DNA of 19,544 nt from JBMNQH01 sp050944035 (GTDB lineage Bacteria > Bacillota > Clostridia > Oscillospirales > Oscillospiraceae): positions 1 to 19,544 of the forward strand of contig JBMNQH010000024.1 of assembly GCA_050944035.1 (NCBI GenBank), written 5' to 3'. The notes below the pieces were generated by a model, which searched no databases, was not told where the DNA came from, and saw only the letters and a list, made by a program, of their open reading frames with translations. The stretch's first letter is position 1; every line of letters begins with the position of its first letter. Both the position numbers and the translations under genes were made by a program. This document shows positions 6,041 to 14,249 of the stretch, piece by piece.

Positions 6041-7438
6041 ATGACCAATCCTGTAGGCGAATTTATAAAGGACAGACGAGAGTCCTTGAATATATCTCTC
6101 AAGAAGCTTGGGGAGGCTTGTGGTGTCAGCGACAGCGAGATTCTGAAAATCGAATCCGGACAGAGAAAGAATCCAAACTGGACTACTTTGTGCAAAATAG
6201 CACGTGCATTGAATTTCCATCCGTTCGAGTTGCTTCTGAAAGCAGGATATATCAGCGAAGCGGACATCAACCCTATTTTAAGGATAAAGGGTTTAGAGAG
6301 ATTAAGCGAAGAAGATATTGAAGTCGTTCAGAGTGTGATCGATGCCCAAGTGGCAAAAAACGCAAAGAAACTTGCAGGGATTACACAGTTTAGAATGGGC
6401 GAGCTGTTCTGCGGCCCCGGTGGCCTGGCATGGGGAGCTTCACAGGCACGGATTGAACGTCCAGAATACAGAATTGTTCACGCGTGGGCTAACGACTTTG
6501 ATGATGAAACATGCCAGACGTATAGGCGCAACATTTGTCCGAAGTCACCGGAAACTGTTTATTGTGAAGATGTGCATACACTGGACATCAGCAAGCTGGG
6601 TGCAATCGATGCTTTTTCGTTTGGCTTCCCCTGCAATGACTTTTCAGTGGTCGGTGAGCAAAAAGGCTTTGAGGGAACTTACGGTCCCTTGTATTCGTAT
6701 GGAATAAAGGTGCTGAAACGTTATCAGCCACTATGGTTCCTGGCGGAGAACGTTGGCGGCCTTTCAAGTGCTAACGAAGGCAAGGCATTTGTTAAAATCA
6801 AAGAGGATATGGTAGCCTGCGGATATAGAATTTATCCTAATCTGTATAAATTCGAGGAATACGGCGTACCCCAGGCGCGGCACCGCATAATAATAGTCGG
6901 TATCAGAAACGATATGCCGTTTGAGTTTAGAATACCGAGTCCTGTTCCGTATAAGCACATTGATAACTCTTGCAAGACCGCGATAGAAGTTCCGCCGATT
7001 CCGGAAGATGCTCCCAACAACGAAAAGACGAAACAAAGCGATCAAGTTGTTAAGCGCCTTAGTTATATTAAACCGGGACAAAATGCTTTCACTGCTGATC
7101 TCCCGGAAGAACTGCAGCTTAACATCAAAGGGGCGAAAATCAGCCAGATATACAAACGACTTGATCCGACTAAACCCGCGTACACCGTTACTGGCAGTGG
7201 TGGAGGTGGAACGCACATCTACCATTGGAGTGAACCTCGTGCTTTAACCAATCGTGAACGCGCCCGTCTCCAGACGTTCCCAGATACTTTTGTTTTCGAG
7301 GGGAGCAAGGAATCTGTGAGGAAGCAGATCGGAATGGCAGTCCCGTGCAAAGGAGCACAGATTATTTATGAGGCAATACTCAGAACTTTTGCAGGAATAG
7401 ACTACGACTCGATCGATGCTAATATTGATGAAGAATAA
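6041..7438 (+). CDS. HTH-fused DNA (cytosine-5) methyltransferase (465 aa)
   Basis: Methylates C5 of cytosine in a specific DNA sequence, the self-marking arm of the restriction locus. Residues about 5-62 form an XRE-type HTH; the rest is a C5 methyltransferase. Visible motifs are F-R-M-G-E-L-F-C-G-P-G-G (117-128, motif I), F-P-C-N-D-F-S with catalytic C198 (motif IV), A-E-N-V (motif VI, ENV at 236-238), Q-A-R-H-R (278-282, motif VIII), R-E-R-A-R-L-Q-T-F-P-D (405-415, motif IX) and Q-I-G-M-A-V-P (429-435, motif X). The variable target-recognition region lies between VIII and IX. I choose the ATG at 6041 because GAGGTG ends seven to eight bases upstream; GTG at 6032 and ATG at 6035 overlap that site. 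The gene faces the nuclease operon convergently. HTH-fused C5 enzymes of this kind repress their own promoters, which fits the half-sites upstream. Confidence 0.93.
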   Translation: MTNPVGEFIKDRRESLNISLKKLGEACGVSDSEILKIESGQRKNPNWTTLCKIARALNFHPFELLLKAGYISEADINPILRIKGLERLSEEDIEVVQSVIDAQVAKNAKKLAGITQFRMGELFCGPGGLAWGASQARIERPEYRIVHAWANDFDDETCQTYRRNICPKSPETVYCEDVHTLDISKLGAIDAFSFGFPCNDFSVVGEQKGFEGTYGPLYSYGIKVLKRYQPLWFLAENVGGLSSANEGKAFVKIKEDMVACGYRIYPNLYKFEEYGVPQARHRIIIVGIRNDMPFEFRIPSPVPYKHIDNSCKTAIEVPPIPEDAPNNEKTKQSDQVVKRLSYIKPGQNAFTADLPEELQLNIKGAKISQIYKRLDPTKPAYTVTGSGGGGTHIYHWSEPRALTNRERARLQTFPDTFVFEGSKESVRKQIGMAVPCKGAQIIYEAILRTFAGIDYDSIDANIDEE

Positions 7439-7443
7439 AAAAT

Positions 7444-7486
7444 AGAGGTGCTGACCCGCTTGAAGTCATGCACCTCTGTTTTTTTG
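7444..7486. terminator. Bidirectional terminator between the converging methyltransferase and nuclease operon
   Basis: AGAGGTGC (7444-7451) pairs with GCACCTCT (7470-7477), followed by GTTTTTTT on the plus strand. On the minus strand the same stem is followed by a T run from the AAAAAATA at 7436-7443. It can therefore serve both converging units. Confidence 0.8.
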
Positions 7487-7533
7487 TGTGAGAGAAATAC
7501 ATTTGTAGGTGTGCGTATGTATCTGACCGTTTT

Positions 7534-8448
7534 TTAGAGGAGACTGTACCAACGTAGGAATTCCGCCCTTGTTGCTCCATGTCCGTTAACCGGATACCAT
7601 TGGGAGTACATTAGAAAACGGTAATCACCAAACTGGAATTCATCTTTCCAATATCGTTGTTTTACCTTTGCCTGATCTTCAACCGTAGCGCGGGTTTCGT
7701 TTTCCTTCAGCATCCAAAACAATGGAAGATTGCGGGTGGTGTAGGGCTTACTGCCCTCAACACTGCTGAACAGAGCAATCTGCTCTTCGGAAAACTGATA
7801 TCCCGATTTTTGCAAATTGATCATGGCTGTTTTTACAAAAGCGCCAACTTTTAGCGATTCGTCCGGCAACGGAGGCTTTACGTTTGTAACCGCTTCTTGT
7901 GTATCAGAAGATTGCGATATTGTAATAATCTGCTTCTTCTTTCTCGAAGTAGTTCTTTTTTTATTGTTGGAAAATACAGAAATGCCGATTAGTTCCATCA
8001 AGAACAGTGCTTCATCAAGATACTGGTCAAGATTAACTTTGCGGAACTTGTCAATCTTGGGATTGTTGCCCTTATTCTTGTTATCACTGTCCAGGCTCTG
8101 AGCTTTTTCTGCTTTGCTGATAAGCACTGATTCCAGATAGTCTATATCAGTGCGTGTAAAGCTGTCATCCTGGGTCGTCAAAAGGACAACGCGTTCCCAC
8201 CAGTCCTTACCAGCTAAGTGCTGCTTTATCCGCCGTTCCAAATCACTTGCTTGACCGACATAAACGCGTTCATCCGAAAGCAGAAGATAAACGCCATATT
8301 TATCCAATGATACGAGTTCATTTACAGCATCTCTTGGGGAAGCATACATTTCCCCAGGATTCCATGCGGAATCAGCGATGTTGATCACCCCGCTCAGTGT
8401 TCCATCATAGAGCAGTAGCTGTATGGTTTTTGCTTTTGTACTTGCCAT
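7534..8448 (-). CDS. GIY-YIG nuclease family protein (304 aa)
   Basis: The last gene of the minus-strand operon. A GIY-YIG domain spans about residues 48-125: Y-G-V-Y at 51-54, Y-V-G at 63-65, R72/R73 and H77 in L-E-R-R-I-K-Q-H-L, and E106 in D-Y-L-E-S-V-L-I. These match the catalytic layout of the family, which cuts one DNA strand with a single metal ion. A basic linker (K-K-R-T-T-S-R-K-K-K-Q) lies near the middle. A C-terminal region of about 100 residues rich in aromatic residues, which I do not recognise, probably has a binding role. GGGAGG precedes the ATG at 8448 by about eight bases, and the gap to vsr is 34 bases. It could be a helper nuclease of the restriction system. The family call is strong and the exact function open. 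Confidence 0.85.
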   Translation of the reverse strand: MASTKAKTIQLLLYDGTLSGVINIADSAWNPGEMYASPRDAVNELVSLDKYGVYLLLSDERVYVGQASDLERRIKQHLAGKDWWERVVLLTTQDDSFTRTDIDYLESVLISKAEKAQSLDSDNKNKGNNPKIDKFRKVNLDQYLDEALFLMELIGISVFSNNKKRTTSRKKKQIITISQSSDTQEAVTNVKPPLPDESLKVGAFVKTAMINLQKSGYQFSEEQIALFSSVEGSKPYTTRNLPLFWMLKENETRATVEDQAKVKQRYWKDEFQFGDYRFLMYSQWYPVNGHGATRAEFLRWYSLL

Positions 8449-8482
8449 TATACGGCCCTCCCAAATGTATTTCTCACATTAA

Positions 8483-8908
8483 TTAATTTTGATCCTGTTG
8501 TATGATCCTCAAATATAATCTATTCAGGCTTTCTTCGGCTGATTTTTTCTTCAGCTCACATTCCCATATTACGAGAACTCTCCATCCGGCAGATTTAAGT
8601 GCAAGATGGTTTTCAATGTCGCGTTCGACATTCCTGGTAATCTTCTGTTTCCAATACTCTTCGTTTGAAGATGGCCACACAAATCTGCCACAGTCATGCT
8701 TATGCCAAAAGCACCCATTCACGAATACAACCGTTTTATATTTCGGAAGTACAAGATCAGGACACCCAGGAAGCGACCGTACATTTTTTCGATATCGGAG
8801 ACCTTTGGAGAAAAGATACTTTCGCACTTTCTCTTCTGGCTTTGTGTTTGTGCCGCGTATATGCGACATATTCTTGCTACGGATCTCCTTTGAGTGATTA
8901 TCGGCCAT
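8483..8908 (-). CDS. vsr: Very short patch repair endonuclease Vsr (141 aa)
   Basis: Nicks next to T in T:G mismatches formed when 5-methylcytosine deaminates, starting short-patch repair. Nearly the full family signature is visible: R-S-K-N-M-S-H-I-R-G near the start, T-K-P-E (22-25), L-P-G-C-P-D-L-V with the catalytic-type D51, F-V-N-G-C-F-W-H-K-H-D-C (62-73), the K-I-T-R-N-V-E-R-D helix (89-97) and G-W-R-V-L-V-I-W-E-C-E-L (108-119). The length is typical. The ATG begins one base after the stop of the Z1 gene, so the two are almost certainly translationally coupled. Its presence fits the C5 methyltransferase at 6041, whose product creates the lesion it repairs. Confidence 0.95.
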   Translation of the reverse strand: MADNHSKEIRSKNMSHIRGTNTKPEEKVRKYLFSKGLRYRKNVRSLPGCPDLVLPKYKTVVFVNGCFWHKHDCGRFVWPSSNEEYWKQKITRNVERDIENHLALKSAGWRVLVIWECELKKKSAEESLNRLYLRIIQQDQN

Positions 8909-8909
8909 T

Positions 8910-10754
8910 TCAGTCCTCGATTACATCATAGTAAACCGACCCGTCGGGGAGTTTGATATTGGGAACCCATAGTTGTTTGCCGCCCCAACCTTTTGTGCCG
9001 GTTACTTGGTACATTGTAAGAACGACTTTTCGCGGAAAAGAACCGCCCAATTGCCAGTCATTCGGAGACAGCAAAGCGCCCGTTCCCTGTGCGACATCTC
9101 TGCCTCTGCGAACTATCAATATGCCTTGGGTGGCAGGGGCTTCAGCAAGCATAGTATCAATGATTGCCATAAACGAAGGAAGTTTGAAATCCGGGCTGGC
9201 GACAACATGGCCAAGAATCTCTTTCATGATCCGCAGGCTAACCTGATAATATGGTTCGTCCTCCGAGAACGGCTTCAACAACTCTGATATGTCCTCAATA
9301 GTATTATTGTCTGGGTAGAACGGATAGTAGTTTGTTCCGCCGGAGATGGCTGCAACATGGTCGGTATCGAGAACGTTCTTTCTTGTTGGATTCAACCCCT
9401 CCGGATAGTAAATCTTTACATCATCGATGCCTTGTTCAACCTGCGAGATGATTGCGTTGTTCGTTGCGTTGATATCAGCGAACAGCTTATAAAGCCTCTC
9501 GTCAATGAAGACCATCATCATCCCTGGATCGCGATCATAACCAAACATTCTGCTGTGCTGCCACATGGTATCGGCCTGCGGCTTCTTTGCAGAACGAGTG
9601 TAATAAATGGTCTGTAAACGCGGGAATGTTACACCGCGGCCTAAGGTATTTCCGCCGACGATGAAATTGCACCCCGAGGAGTATTCGTCGCTATCCACGT
9701 CGGTTTTGCCATTCATCACGATGATCTTTGACTCATTTCCTTTCACGATTTTCTGCGCGTATGCCAGAATCTCCGAAAAGGACTTTTTCTCACTCTTTGT
9801 TGGGTTCAGAAACGCATAAAGCTTTTTGAGTTCGGTAGCAAAATCTCCCGTTAAGTTGTCCAAACACCAAGCCAGTTCTTTTGAGATGCTGTCAGCGAAA
9901 CTTTGATGCGCCGCCTGTCTTGCGCTTGGATGGACAAGACAGTTGCAGACGGTTTCACCCGATGAGAGCATTTGCGCCGAAACCAGCAGATGACGAAGCA
10001 CAACATCCCGTTCGGGATTTTTCATTCCATCAACATAGGTGACACATTCTGGATTACCGCTCTTCGGAAAGAAGAAATCGCCGCCGAGATATCCTTTGCC
10101 TGGTTTAAAGTAGTGAGTAAACAGTGGATGCCATCCTGACGCCATCGTTTGAAGGAAAATCGACTGAGGCGTTCCTGTAACCTGCAGATAAAGACTGCTT
10201 GATGCCCCGTTTTTAATTGTGTCGAGATGCTTATTGATGCTGGACTGCCGTTTTTTGTTTACAAGCGTATTGAGAGATGCGGCGTCAGCCTCATCATCAA
10301 TGATAAAGAGCGGATTACCTTTCATGAACCCTGTAGTGCTGAATACATTGGCCCATAGCCTTAGGATACGGGTATTTTTCTTAAGTACAACTATTACCGG
10401 GTCTTTAAGACAGTTTTCAATGAACAAGCCAGAATCGTTTTCACCACAGATGCAGAACCCATCCAAGTCACTCTTCACTCTATCTAAGGTCTGTTGCTGA
10501 AGCACCACATTATCAGTGGTGAGCAGTACAAACGCCGGAAAGCCCAAATCTGCAGCTTTGCATAAAATACCAAACATCTGACCGGTTTTGCCGGATTGGA
10601 CATTTCCGAAAAGAAGACCGATCTCGTGGCTCACAAAAGAAAAATTCTTAATGTGTGCATTGCCGACTTCTTCCGCAGTTTTACTTATGGATTCAGCAAG
10701 CTGAACGTTTCCGCGGCTGATTATTTTATTCAAATACGTTTCTAAATACTTCAT
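8910..10754 (-). CDS. Z1-domain ATPase of a restriction/defence locus (614 aa)
   Basis: A P-loop ATPase of the Z1 type, a family described from restriction loci with methyltransferases, Vsr and other nucleases and related to superfamily 2 helicases. Walker A is G-N-V-Q-S-G-K-T at 50-57 and Walker B is F-I-I-D-D-E-A-D-A-A-S around 150-160. Q-V-T-G-T-P-Q-S near 190 resembles helicase motif III. G-G-N-T-L-G-R-G-V-T-F-P, followed further on by W-Q-H-S-R-M-F-G-Y-D-R, resembles motifs V and VI. It probably couples ATP hydrolysis to DNA remodelling or translocation for the nucleases beside it. CGGAGG sits seven bases before the ATG. The gap to the upstream PLD gene is 14 bases, and vsr begins one base after its stop. 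Direct nuclease activity is not evident from the motifs. Confidence 0.9.
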   Translation of the reverse strand: MKYLETYLNKIISRGNVQLAESISKTAEEVGNAHIKNFSFVSHEIGLLFGNVQSGKTGQMFGILCKAADLGFPAFVLLTTDNVVLQQQTLDRVKSDLDGFCICGENDSGLFIENCLKDPVIVVLKKNTRILRLWANVFSTTGFMKGNPLFIIDDEADAASLNTLVNKKRQSSINKHLDTIKNGASSSLYLQVTGTPQSIFLQTMASGWHPLFTHYFKPGKGYLGGDFFFPKSGNPECVTYVDGMKNPERDVVLRHLLVSAQMLSSGETVCNCLVHPSARQAAHQSFADSISKELAWCLDNLTGDFATELKKLYAFLNPTKSEKKSFSEILAYAQKIVKGNESKIIVMNGKTDVDSDEYSSGCNFIVGGNTLGRGVTFPRLQTIYYTRSAKKPQADTMWQHSRMFGYDRDPGMMMVFIDERLYKLFADINATNNAIISQVEQGIDDVKIYYPEGLNPTRKNVLDTDHVAAISGGTNYYPFYPDNNTIEDISELLKPFSEDEPYYQVSLRIMKEILGHVVASPDFKLPSFMAIIDTMLAEAPATQGILIVRRGRDVAQGTGALLSPNDWQLGGSFPRKVVLTMYQVTGTKGWGGKQLWVPNIKLPDGSVYYDVIED

Positions 10755-10768
10755 ACGGGAACCTCCGT

Positions 10769-11914
10769 TTATTCTGTGACAGTTTCAAACGACAGAGTCC
10801 ATACATCAAGCATAGTCCCGTCATCATCCAATGCCTTCTGATCCGTTTTTGTAAAAACGACAGCATTGCAGCCATATGCTTCGAGCATTTCTTTCGTAAT
10901 CATGCCGAGACGTTCAGTGTCTTTTTGGCTGTCATTAACGGGGTCAACAAGACCGGCGGCGGCAAGGCGGCCTTTTATCCATCTTCCCATAATCAGTTCA
11001 TCGCCCACTGCACTGAACTGCTTGTTGCCGTCACTTGTTGTATGAGCCTTAAACCAATACCCGTCGTCTGTAACGACAAAAAACGGCGCGTTTTTCTCTG
11101 GGTAGCCTTCGAGTCGGGTTATTTCCTTTGCAACTGTCATCTGAACCTCATACCAATCCCTGGATTTACGTTTGCTTCTCGGGGCCGCATAGCAGACATT
11201 GATATTTGATTTTGTAAAATGCTTTCCGTCGTCCATAAAGCGTTCTTCAAAAGCGGGGACCTTTATCGGGAGAACAAAAGAGGTCTCAGTCTTATGCTGG
11301 TAATAGAGCTTTACCCCTGCGGGAGTTACCTGCGTTACCGTGTCAACTCCATCGAGGGAAACGTTCTGCTCGCGTATAAGCGTCATTCCAGTAATGTCAG
11401 CAATGTTTGCAGAACAGCGCGGCCCTTTTAGTTTGTCAATGAATGACGCGAATTCAGCACATTCAGATGGATCTTCGACAAGAGACGCAATTTCATATTG
11501 TCTTCGGTTTGCGGCATCAGGCTTTATGACTCCCATATTAGCAGAACCGATAATTGCAGATACAACGGTGCCGTCTTTCGAGAAGCAGTACAGTTTGCCG
11601 TGATACTTGAAAGCTCTGACAAGACGAATCTCCCCGATGCCGCTGTCTTGCCATTTTTTATTCAGCTTTTTGGCGGTATGGAATGAGTTTTCTGGCATTC
11701 CCTCAATGAAATACATACCAATTGTTATCGTCACGCGGGAGATGCCGTATTGTTCCACTATAGTCTCTATTTCATCGAGCGCGGCTTTGGAAATGTAGCC
11801 GACAGCAATTTCGATGCTATCAGATTTTTTTGCCTGCTCATGAAAACAGTCAATAATTGTTTGTTGTCCCTCTTCCAAAGAGAGAGGAAGAATGTCAGAA
11901 TAAAGAATCTTCAT
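10769..11914 (-). CDS. NgoFVII/BfiI-like restriction endonuclease, PLD nuclease plus probable B3-type DNA-binding domain (381 aa)
   Basis: The best candidate for the sequence-specific cutter. The N-terminal half carries a single PLD-type active site: H105 and K107 in Y-H-G-K-L-Y, then I-I-G-S-A-N-M-G with S124 and N126, and E141 in R-R-Q-Y-E-I-A-S-L-V. One HKD half-site per chain means it should act as a dimer, as BfiI does. The C-terminal 170 residues (from about N-I-N-V-C-Y-A-A-P-R-S-K-R-K-S-R-D-W-Y-E) resemble the B3-like recognition domain of the NgoFVII/BfiI group. I use the ATG at 11914, preceded by GGGGGCGGA; an in-frame ATG at 11935 would overlap the HTH gene by eight bases and has no clear ribosome-binding site. 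The PLD call is firm, the B3 assignment moderate. Confidence 0.85.
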   Translation of the reverse strand: MKILYSDILPLSLEEGQQTIIDCFHEQAKKSDSIEIAVGYISKAALDEIETIVEQYGISRVTITIGMYFIEGMPENSFHTAKKLNKKWQDSGIGEIRLVRAFKYHGKLYCFSKDGTVVSAIIGSANMGVIKPDAANRRQYEIASLVEDPSECAEFASFIDKLKGPRCSANIADITGMTLIREQNVSLDGVDTVTQVTPAGVKLYYQHKTETSFVLPIKVPAFEERFMDDGKHFTKSNINVCYAAPRSKRKSRDWYEVQMTVAKEITRLEGYPEKNAPFFVVTDDGYWFKAHTTSDGNKQFSAVGDELIMGRWIKGRLAAAGLVDPVNDSQKDTERLGMITKEMLEAYGCNAVVFTKTDQKALDDDGTMLDVWTLSFETVTE

Positions 11915-11927
11915 AAATCCGCCCCCA

Positions 11928-12131
11928 TTAATCATCTACGGTTTCTAATATGTCCTCGATATGGACATTCAGAGATTCGCATATTTTGAGCAATACGTCT
12001 GTCGTGACGTTTTCGCACTTACCAAGTTTTGCAATTGAGGCAGAACTTACGCCGGACTTAACCTTCAGATCATGTTTGTTCATGCCCTTATCGATTAGAA
12101 GTTTCCAAAGTTTGTTATAGCTTATTCTCAT
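11928..12131 (-). CDS. Small XRE/Cro-type HTH regulator (67 aa)
   Basis: A complete one-domain HTH protein: the start M-R-I-S-Y-N-K-L-W-K-L-L-I-D-K-G-M-N-K is followed by D-L-K-V-K-S-G-V-S-S-A-S-I-A-K-L, the helix-turn-helix. The end, L-L-K-I-C-E-S-L-N-V-H-I-E-D-I-L-E, is typical of Cro/C1-type regulators. GGAAGGTG lies a few bases before the ATG at 12131. It sits between the broken NACHT gene (20 bases upstream) and the PLD nuclease, in the place where controller (C) proteins of restriction systems are often found. It may delay or limit nuclease expression. I see no clear palindromic C-box upstream, but the NACHT gene occupies that space. Confidence 0.85.
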   Translation of the reverse strand: MRISYNKLWKLLIDKGMNKHDLKVKSGVSSASIAKLGKCENVTTDVLLKICESLNVHIEDILETVDD

Positions 12132-12151
12132 TGCACCTTCCTCACTTTTCC

Positions 12152-13822
12152 TTAATCCTCAAACAAGTCATCAGATTCATTTTCTTTTTCTGTCCTGGCC
12201 TTAAGCTCTGCGTAATACCGCTTGATGTTTCTGTATTCTTCCATGAGCGGAAATTCTGCACTTTCCATAAAGCTACGAAGCTCTGCGTATTTGCCAGGGT
12301 TTTTTCGTAGTTCGTATATTTCGATTTCGATTGTAAATCCTTCGACTTCCGGTTCACCGAAGTAATCCGCGTAGCGATAATAAACATCATCCTGACCGAC
12401 AATATCCGTTTCTTCAAGATCCGCATCATCTATGTCATCCGGGTCGGGATTTCTTTCATATGCATCGGCTTCCATAAACTCGCGGTACACTGTAACCCAA
12501 TTTTTCCTGGGCAAATCCAACAGTTGCTTTGGCCAGGTCAGCAAATCAAGGTCAGTATCAGAACCAAGCCGCTTTTCACGGACAATGGTCTTGTACAAAA
12601 AAGACTGCGGTTCATTAACATATCCGTTGTCAGTACGACCTTCTTCGTAATACAGTGCGGGATATTGGCTCTCTAAAAAAGCCCAGTATTCTTCCGTTTT
12701 TCCTTCCTCGGCACACACAGCTATCAGGCTTTCAAGGAACGGCAGGAAAATATAGCGTTCAACTTTTTCTGGGATCATGTCATACAGCATCCCAAACGTT
12801 CTGTCTGAAAAGGACCGATGCTGTTGCTTTTCAAAGAAGTTTCCGACTTTTTTCAACTTTGCATCATAGTCCGATGCGAAATAGACAGCCGCGAAGTACT
12901 CCTGAAAAGACCGATGAATGAAATAATACTTGCTTCCTTCTTGGTACATAATGCAGAGGTTATCGGTAAGGTCAAGCAGGAAGTCTCTTGGTATAACACC
13001 ATTCTCTTTTGCAGCAGTTCCCTTAAGGACCTTATCCATATATGACGAAAACGTGCGCTCGTCAAAATCAAAGATTTCATCGGTATATGTCCGGGCGCAG
13101 AATTGAGCAAAATGTCTTGCAAACTCCTCCGGCGTCATTTTTGTATTGAGTGGTCTCTTAAAGGATCCCTTTGTGGCATCATGAAGGCGCGCCATCGTTT
13201 CATACGCTTTTGAGTAAAAAACGTGCATTTTGGCAGGAACTTCACCAAAGGAAGAATAGGTCATGAGCATGATTGTCAGCAACAACGGATTGCTGGCAAA
13301 CTGATAGTGTGACCAGTACAGATTACGATCCAAGGCAATGATAAAGTCTGCCTTTGCCTTTTCGTCCCAAAACTCCAGCTTCTTAATTAGGGCAAGTGCC
13401 TGTTCTTTTGTTAGTGGTTCAAGATCGAACAACGAGAACCTCGTATATGAAACAAATGAATAGACAGGGCGCGAGGTAATAAAAATCGTATTGCCTGGAT
13501 AAGACTTTATAAACGCTTCTAAATCCGTGTTGAAGCTTTCCCGAAGCGAAGACTGTATTTCATCGAGACCGTCCATCAGCAAAGCAAGCCGCTTTTCTTC
13601 CAATGCCTCGATTATTTGCTTTTGCGTTACGCTTGCATCAAAGGCGTTTACTGTGCGCCATATGAATTCAACGATGCTTGTGGTTTCTTCCTTATAATCC
13701 TTAAGTGAAATCAAAACCGGAAGCTCATCCGTAGGGCCATATGATTCGGCAGAAGACAGAAACAGATGTGTTAGAAACATCGACTTTCCGATTCCACCAG
13801 TGCCTTCAATAATAATATACAG
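12152..13822 (-). pseudogene. NACHT-type NTPase, N-terminally truncated (start and effector domain missing)
   Basis: A bacterial NACHT (NLR-like) STAND NTPase broken at its 5' end. The readable frame begins just upstream of Walker A, E-G-T-G-G-I-G-K-S (13781-13807 on the minus strand). The only nearby ATG (13780) immediately follows the last residue of that motif, so no product starting there could bind ATP normally. Downstream are L-A-L-L-M-D-G-L-D-E-I (Walker B), I-F-I-T-S-R-P (sensor), L-E-P-L-T-K-E-Q-A-L-A-L, N-P-L-L-L-T-I-M-L and Y-F-I-H-R-S-F-Q-E-Y-F-A-A-V-Y-F-A, all classic NACHT and winged-helix motifs. The C-terminal 250 residues are acidic, without repeats I can see. An in-frame TGA closes the frame at 13823-13825. 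Recombinase sequence starts within about 20 bases. It formerly headed the nuclease operon, 20 bases before the HTH gene. Confidence 0.8.
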
Positions 13823-13837
13823 TCATCACGCCAAGGA

Positions 13838-13962
13838 TCCTGCATACGCAATGAGACCTACATCGGCGTCGCCGTTTTTCAGAAGACATATAAGGATGAT
13901 CAGTTCAATTCCCGTGTGAACTACGGCGAAAGAGGCATGTACCGCATTGAGGGACATCACGA
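13838..13962 (+). pseudogene. Fragment of a serine recombinase (middle part only)
   Basis: In the plus frame beginning near 13838 the translation reads I-R-N-E-T-Y-I-G-V-A-V-F-Q-K-T-Y-K-D-D-Q and ends M-Y-R-I-E-G-H-H-E-P. This matches the N-E-K-Y-I-G-D-A-L-L-Q-K-T-Y and Y-V-E-G-C-H-E-P-I-I-D segments of the intact recombinase downstream (15000-15130). Neither the catalytic N-terminus nor the zinc-ribbon C-terminus is present. The similarity stops at about 13962, where the reading changes frame into the next remnant. Confidence 0.75.
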
Positions 13963-14249
13963 GCCTAAAGGCAAATCACACCGAGGTCAAGCGCATGCTT
14001 CAGAACGTGCATTATCTTGGGGACGACGTTTACCCACGGATCATCGATGATGATATTTTTAATGCCGTGCAGGCTGAACGGCAGCGGCGGGAGAAGGCAC
14101 TCGGCAGAGACAACATTCCGCCGAAGGAAAAACCCGTTCCCGTAATATTTACGGAGTTCAGAATGAAAAAAGCAACGAAGAAAATAACCGACCCAATTGC
14201 GCAGGCTGAGTACGCATACAGTCGGATCGAAGGCAAGGTGAACGAATAA
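13963..14249 (+). pseudogene. Truncated small recombinase-domain protein
   Basis: From about 13963 the frame reads L-K-A-N-H-T-E-V-K-R-M-L and then N-V-H-Y-L-G-D-D-V-Y-P-R-I-I-D-D-D-I-F-N-A-V. It ends D-P-I-A-Q-A-E-Y-A-Y-S-R-I-E and TAA at 14247-14249. This is the C-terminal two-thirds of a short recombinase-domain protein that in Clostridia elements often sits directly before a long serine recombinase. The N-terminal third has been replaced by the recombinase fragment upstream. A TTG at 13947 could open a short fused frame but has no real support. Its stop overlaps the start of the next gene (TAATG). Confidence 0.65.

Noticed and set aside
13947..14249. A real 100-aa gene from TTG at 13947
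   Set aside because: The first codons come from the other recombinase fragment read out of frame, there is no ribosome-binding site, and the family normally has an additional N-terminal third.
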